The position numbers and the translations under genes are program-made. From an uncultured Clostridia bacterium (GTDB taxonomy: Bacteria; Bacillota; Clostridia; Christensenellales; UBA1242), in contig CAMYXB010000041.1 of assembly GCA_947303145.1 (NCBI GenBank), positions 1-8,474 on the forward strand: DNA of 8,474 nt, read 5' to 3'. Below are positions 7,101 to 8,474 of this stretch, one piece after another. The first letter of the stretch is position 1. Each line of letters starts with the position of its first letter. The notes under the pieces are model-generated. The model saw only the letters and a list, made by a program, of their open reading frames with translations, did no database searches and had not been told where the DNA came from.

Positions 7101-7292
7101 GACGAACTAGTAGATGAGGCAAAATATAAGGAATATATCAAAAAAGCCAATAAAATAAGAGAGGAAAAAGAATATCTTGATAGTGCCATAGCCTATCTGC
7201 AAAGCGAAGGTAATGCAAGAATGGCCGAGCGTAAAGAAATGCGTAAAAGACAAAAAAAATCTAAGCAAGACCTAAAAGATAGCCAAGAATAA
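4179..7292 (+). CDS. large surface protein: signal peptide, four jelly-roll-like modules, C-terminal membrane helix, cytoplasmic helical tail
   Basis: The ATG at 4179 has AAGGA 7 nt upstream. Residues 1-38 form a signal peptide (basic start, hydrophobic core, AHA before Tyr39). The ectodomain is Ser/Asn/Asp-rich, with one mature-chain cysteine (586), and falls into four modules of about 170-200 residues (about 50-222, 250-433, 455-639, 645-844). Each opens with an NGDF/NSDF/NGRF/NNGF-type motif. Each contains a VLMFR/LLIL/VLML/LLVI strand and a YYxxxIxVKT-like strand, and closes with an acidic strand such as FFDHIEI or FFDDLKV, often followed by a TMSEY-like motif. This resembles carbohydrate-binding (CBM4/9-type) or galactose-binding-like jelly rolls; ligand unknown. 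An acidic linker (860-877) leads to one membrane helix (879-903), RRH, and a basic tail to 1037, probably coiled coil at 940-1025. No catalytic domain, LPXTG or S-layer motif is seen. It has its own terminator and no co-transcribed neighbour. Confidence 0.8.
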   Translation: MNKLSINLRKTFLTIMLLVALLMCSIIGIMSGMSVAHAYTYSKTSTVSVDNGDFTEYVVMETGTPYSITDKHWTLTTTGGVVGGVIDTSDSTFDSNNKFGLSANPRIDESIKTPDNYVLMFRASTFGIGKAKSESVTISSDTFYDVSIRAKNANGGQGYIVFNLDGEDYSLPVVTSEWNTYHLLVATDIYNSSSLNLSLYLNKNSAQSTGETFFDHIEINEISHLDFYSTSSSYYVAKADLTATRSASAVSNFTNSDFNDGMNGWENKSVVSSGDYDVNVYSLANINSLIAQNFDVSGAGISRSYRFGEAYSLLILNKDKVTTNVQSTAENLLTIPQHSYYRLTLIVKTGNMSSSSFQATLTPTNEDISPLTVSQSSMSSSKDTMNGFASMNIFIKGSVQDDESVSLSMGINDASGYAIVDSIELVPITMTEYNNNGTDSTKIDLSPSYIKDTSNLSNGRFDFSSSNNIEVKYPLAPENWTFSGTTNESGLIRINPSKFILDAVQYGSPTNPGIDTVKYSTIDADYYNENVLMLRNRSNEDIYYISAEKSVSSKASTVRFTINVKTLDNAEAFVKVIDANNNVIACVEDINTNNQWQMVNVYVKNGISSISLRLVVGMEGNGSEQFVFFDNADYKTEEYKDGLLTSYANLLNNGFTAKTSSVVENTSRFKIYEANGFSIYSTMIENEAVYGIVDVRENSSLSNHTEAEDGYLLVINNDLNSYNVISTDYTYSLSNGNYYEISIYVKTDFSSATLNGDTYGAYIELVNVDEDGNIVIDSENTNKFENIVTTNTDNNGYVKYSIYVVSESDQKVKVLLGLGGEENLTEGTVFFDDLKVTDITMSEYAEKVADEHTIVSKVVEIPDESGDDDKPKDKEDSGINIFALMSSILLIIALAFAIAGVIIRRHIEKTPKKSKTIKNKPSYHKTPKEIDKRNIAKDLGEMRSSSLADLTKRRDSLQDKLDNLTSEYKEATKGDELVDEAKYKEYIKKANKIREEKEYLDSAIAYLQSEGNARMAERKEMRKRQKKSKQDLKDSQE

Positions 7293-7298
7293 TGTAAA

Positions 7299-7333
7299 AA
7301 GAGCGTTGATAATTTCAACGCTCTTCTTTTTTT
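7299..7333. terminator. strong bidirectional Rho-independent terminator
   Basis: A perfect 11-bp stem (7299-7309 with 7315-7325) with a GAGCG/CGCTC core and a 5-nt loop is followed by CTTTTTTT on the plus strand. On the minus strand it runs into a run of five T. It starts 6 bp after the stop of the surface-protein gene and also lies 31 bp past the end of the convergent TIM-barrel gene, so it can serve both. Confidence 0.92.
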
Positions 7334-7364
7334 GTCATTATATATCTCAACTTTATAGTGGAAA

Positions 7365-8153
7365 TTATAATTCCATTTCTTTCTTATTCTCAATATCCTT
7401 GGCAAGAGATTTAAGCGAATCTAGATTGCTCTTCAAGTATTCCTTCCAATCTATTTCTTGATCATTTACTTTTATCTCACTAGAAAGGACTACATCACTA
7501 TTAAGGAGTGGCAATTCATCTACTAATCTATTGTAGACCTTACTGCCCTTAGTCAGTTTTTTGTGCTCATCTTTAGTCCCATCGTTCTCATGGAGGTGTA
7601 GAACGGAGATATATTGGGCATAGATTTCGCAAATATCAAAGTCAGGGGTCAAGAAATTCTTGTGTCCAGCGTCATAGCAAATCTTAAGATATGGATTTTG
7701 TATATGTTCGAATATATATGGGATTTCCACGCTAGAATACAAATTCTCGATACATAGATTTACATCATATTTTTCACAGACATCGAGAATCCTCTCCAAT
7801 CTCTCAAGCCCTATCTTGGATAAAGTGCTGTTTTTAGAGCCATTTAAGTGGACAACGAAGTTGTCTACATATTCTCCGCACTGCTCTATTTGATGGATAT
7901 AATCATTGGCGACAAGTTCTCCATCATCATTATTGAGCCAAAAGTTATCTAGTCTTGGCTCATAATATGAGCAATGCATCATGGTGCATCTCAAGCCTAT
8001 TTTTCTAGCGTAGTCTAGTTGTTCCTTCCATGACATAGACTCCTTTACATCATACATTCCTGTGTAAAACTCGTCATATCCTATTTTTTTTATTACATCA
8101 AGTTTTTCCTTTGAATTCTCGTTATTTACATACAAATTGACAGATGTTTTCAT
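7365..8153 (-). CDS. xylose-isomerase-like TIM-barrel protein (sugar phosphate isomerase/epimerase family)
   Basis: This 262-aa cytoplasmic protein has the metal-site pattern of the AP-endonuclease-2/xylose-isomerase-like barrel family. Visible candidates are MHCSY (His60), VVHLNG (His102), CIENLY (Glu136), CYDAGH (Asp161, His164), LHLHENDGTKDEH (His186/188, Asp195, His197) and SSEIKV (Glu226). These positions parallel the metal ligands of endonuclease IV. Close relatives in Bacillota are mostly annotated as sugar isomerases or epimerases, so substrate and even reaction class are uncertain. The usual GxGxIDW element after the DEH motif is altered (LTKGSKVYNRL). The ATG at 8153 has a GGGGATAGGA region upstream. 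It lies 44 bp after the GNAT gene on the same strand and may be co-transcribed. Its 3' end meets the bidirectional terminator. Confidence 0.85.
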   Translation of the reverse strand: MKTSVNLYVNNENSKEKLDVIKKIGYDEFYTGMYDVKESMSWKEQLDYARKIGLRCTMMHCSYYEPRLDNFWLNNDDGELVANDYIHQIEQCGEYVDNFVVHLNGSKNSTLSKIGLERLERILDVCEKYDVNLCIENLYSSVEIPYIFEHIQNPYLKICYDAGHKNFLTPDFDICEIYAQYISVLHLHENDGTKDEHKKLTKGSKVYNRLVDELPLLNSDVVLSSEIKVNDQEIDWKEYLKSNLDSLKSLAKDIENKKEMEL

Positions 8154-8197
8154 ATCCTATCCCCATATCATAGATAAATATAACCGAAAAAATGGGC

Positions 8198-8474
8198 TTA
8201 GTCAATGCTTTTTATATAACTGCGTCTTTTCTTGTGCTGAATGTAGTCGAACACTTCCCACTGCTTCTGCACTCTACCATTATATTCTAGCATAAGATTG
8301 GTCTCTGCATACTCTATACCTTTGTCTATCATTCCATTCATTAAAACAGACAAAATCATGCTATTAACACCTTTGTTTTGATATTCTGGTCTAATGGCGA
8401 TAAGCCCAGTGTCTATATTCTTTGGCTTGTTTATTTGTTTGAGCATCCTAAATATTCCAAAAGGCATAAGTTTG
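8198..8474 (-). CDS. GNAT-family N-acetyltransferase, C-terminal fragment (cut by right edge)
   Basis: The last 91 residues are present and the frame stays open at the right edge, so the internal methionine near 8467 is not the start. IAIRPEYQNKGVNSMIL contains the acetyl-CoA-binding RxxGxG/A-like signature (here QNKGVN). The tail carries the conserved run ETNLMLEYNGRVQKQWEVF, then IQHKKRRSYIK. This tail fits larger GNAT-like proteins of roughly 370 aa found in Bacillota and Bacteroidota (from memory of the family). The KLMPFGIFRML stretch at the start of the fragment also fits that group. The substrate is unknown. The gene ends 44 bp before the TIM-barrel gene with no clear terminator between them. 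Confidence 0.8.
   Translation of the reverse strand, partial: KLMPFGIFRMLKQINKPKNIDTGLIAIRPEYQNKGVNSMILSVLMNGMIDKGIEYAETNLMLEYNGRVQKQWEVFDYIQHKKRRSYIKSID

Noticed and set aside
4286..7189. Several minus-strand ORFs of 64 to 134 codons inside the surface-protein gene
   Set aside because: The plus frame is unbroken for 1037 codons with a signal peptide and repeated modules. The antisense frames share no motif.
8467..8474. Methionine near 8467 as the start of the GNAT protein
   Set aside because: The frame continues open to the edge (two more codons, KL) and only the C-terminal half of the fold is present, so the gene is truncated by the window.

Overview
The window looks like chromosomal DNA from a low-GC Gram-positive (Bacillota, Clostridia-like) bacterium. 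The reasons are its AT-rich composition, purine-rich Shine-Dalgarno sites, TTG and GTG starts, sigma-A type promoters, U-tract hairpin terminators, and a clostridial-style gene set (MinD, MreB, a 2[4Fe-4S] ferredoxin, split TauE/SafE permease halves). No species is named. No mobile element, CRISPR array, tRNA or rRNA was seen.

Left part (1-3956, all minus strand). In order of transcription, two half-size TauE/SafE permease genes (3956 to 3195) are followed by a sigma-A promoter (3155-3127). That promoter drives a 56-aa ferredoxin and a 503-aa Ppx/GppA-HD protein, ended by a hairpin at 1334-1374. A divergent MreB-like gene (1265-255) is its own unit, with a promoter at 1325-1297 and a terminator at 201-237. 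The 5' end of minD runs off the left edge. The MreB and Ppx proteins share the actin/Hsp70/sugar-kinase (ASKHA) fold, and both have lost residues normally needed for nucleotide or phosphate chemistry. This is the most unusual feature of this half.

Middle (3957-7333, plus strand). A 222-bp divergent intergenic region carries two candidate plus-strand promoters and a possible 16-codon leader ORF. It leads into a 1037-aa membrane-anchored protein. That protein has a signal peptide, four tandem beta-rich modules resembling carbohydrate-binding or galactose-binding-like jelly rolls, one C-terminal membrane helix, and a basic, helix-rich cytoplasmic tail of about 135 residues. A strong hairpin at 7299-7333 can end transcription from both sides.

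Right part (7365-8474, minus strand). A xylose-isomerase-like TIM-barrel protein lies downstream of the C-terminal part of a GNAT acetyltransferase that is cut by the right edge.

How the genes might work together: minD, mreB and possibly the large surface protein point to envelope and division biology. The ferredoxin and Ppx-like protein are co-transcribed, which hints at a redox- or phosphate-linked regulatory role, but this is inference. I saw no clear defence or mobile system. The best candidates for new biology are the two degenerate ASKHA proteins and the four-module surface protein with its cytoplasmic tail.
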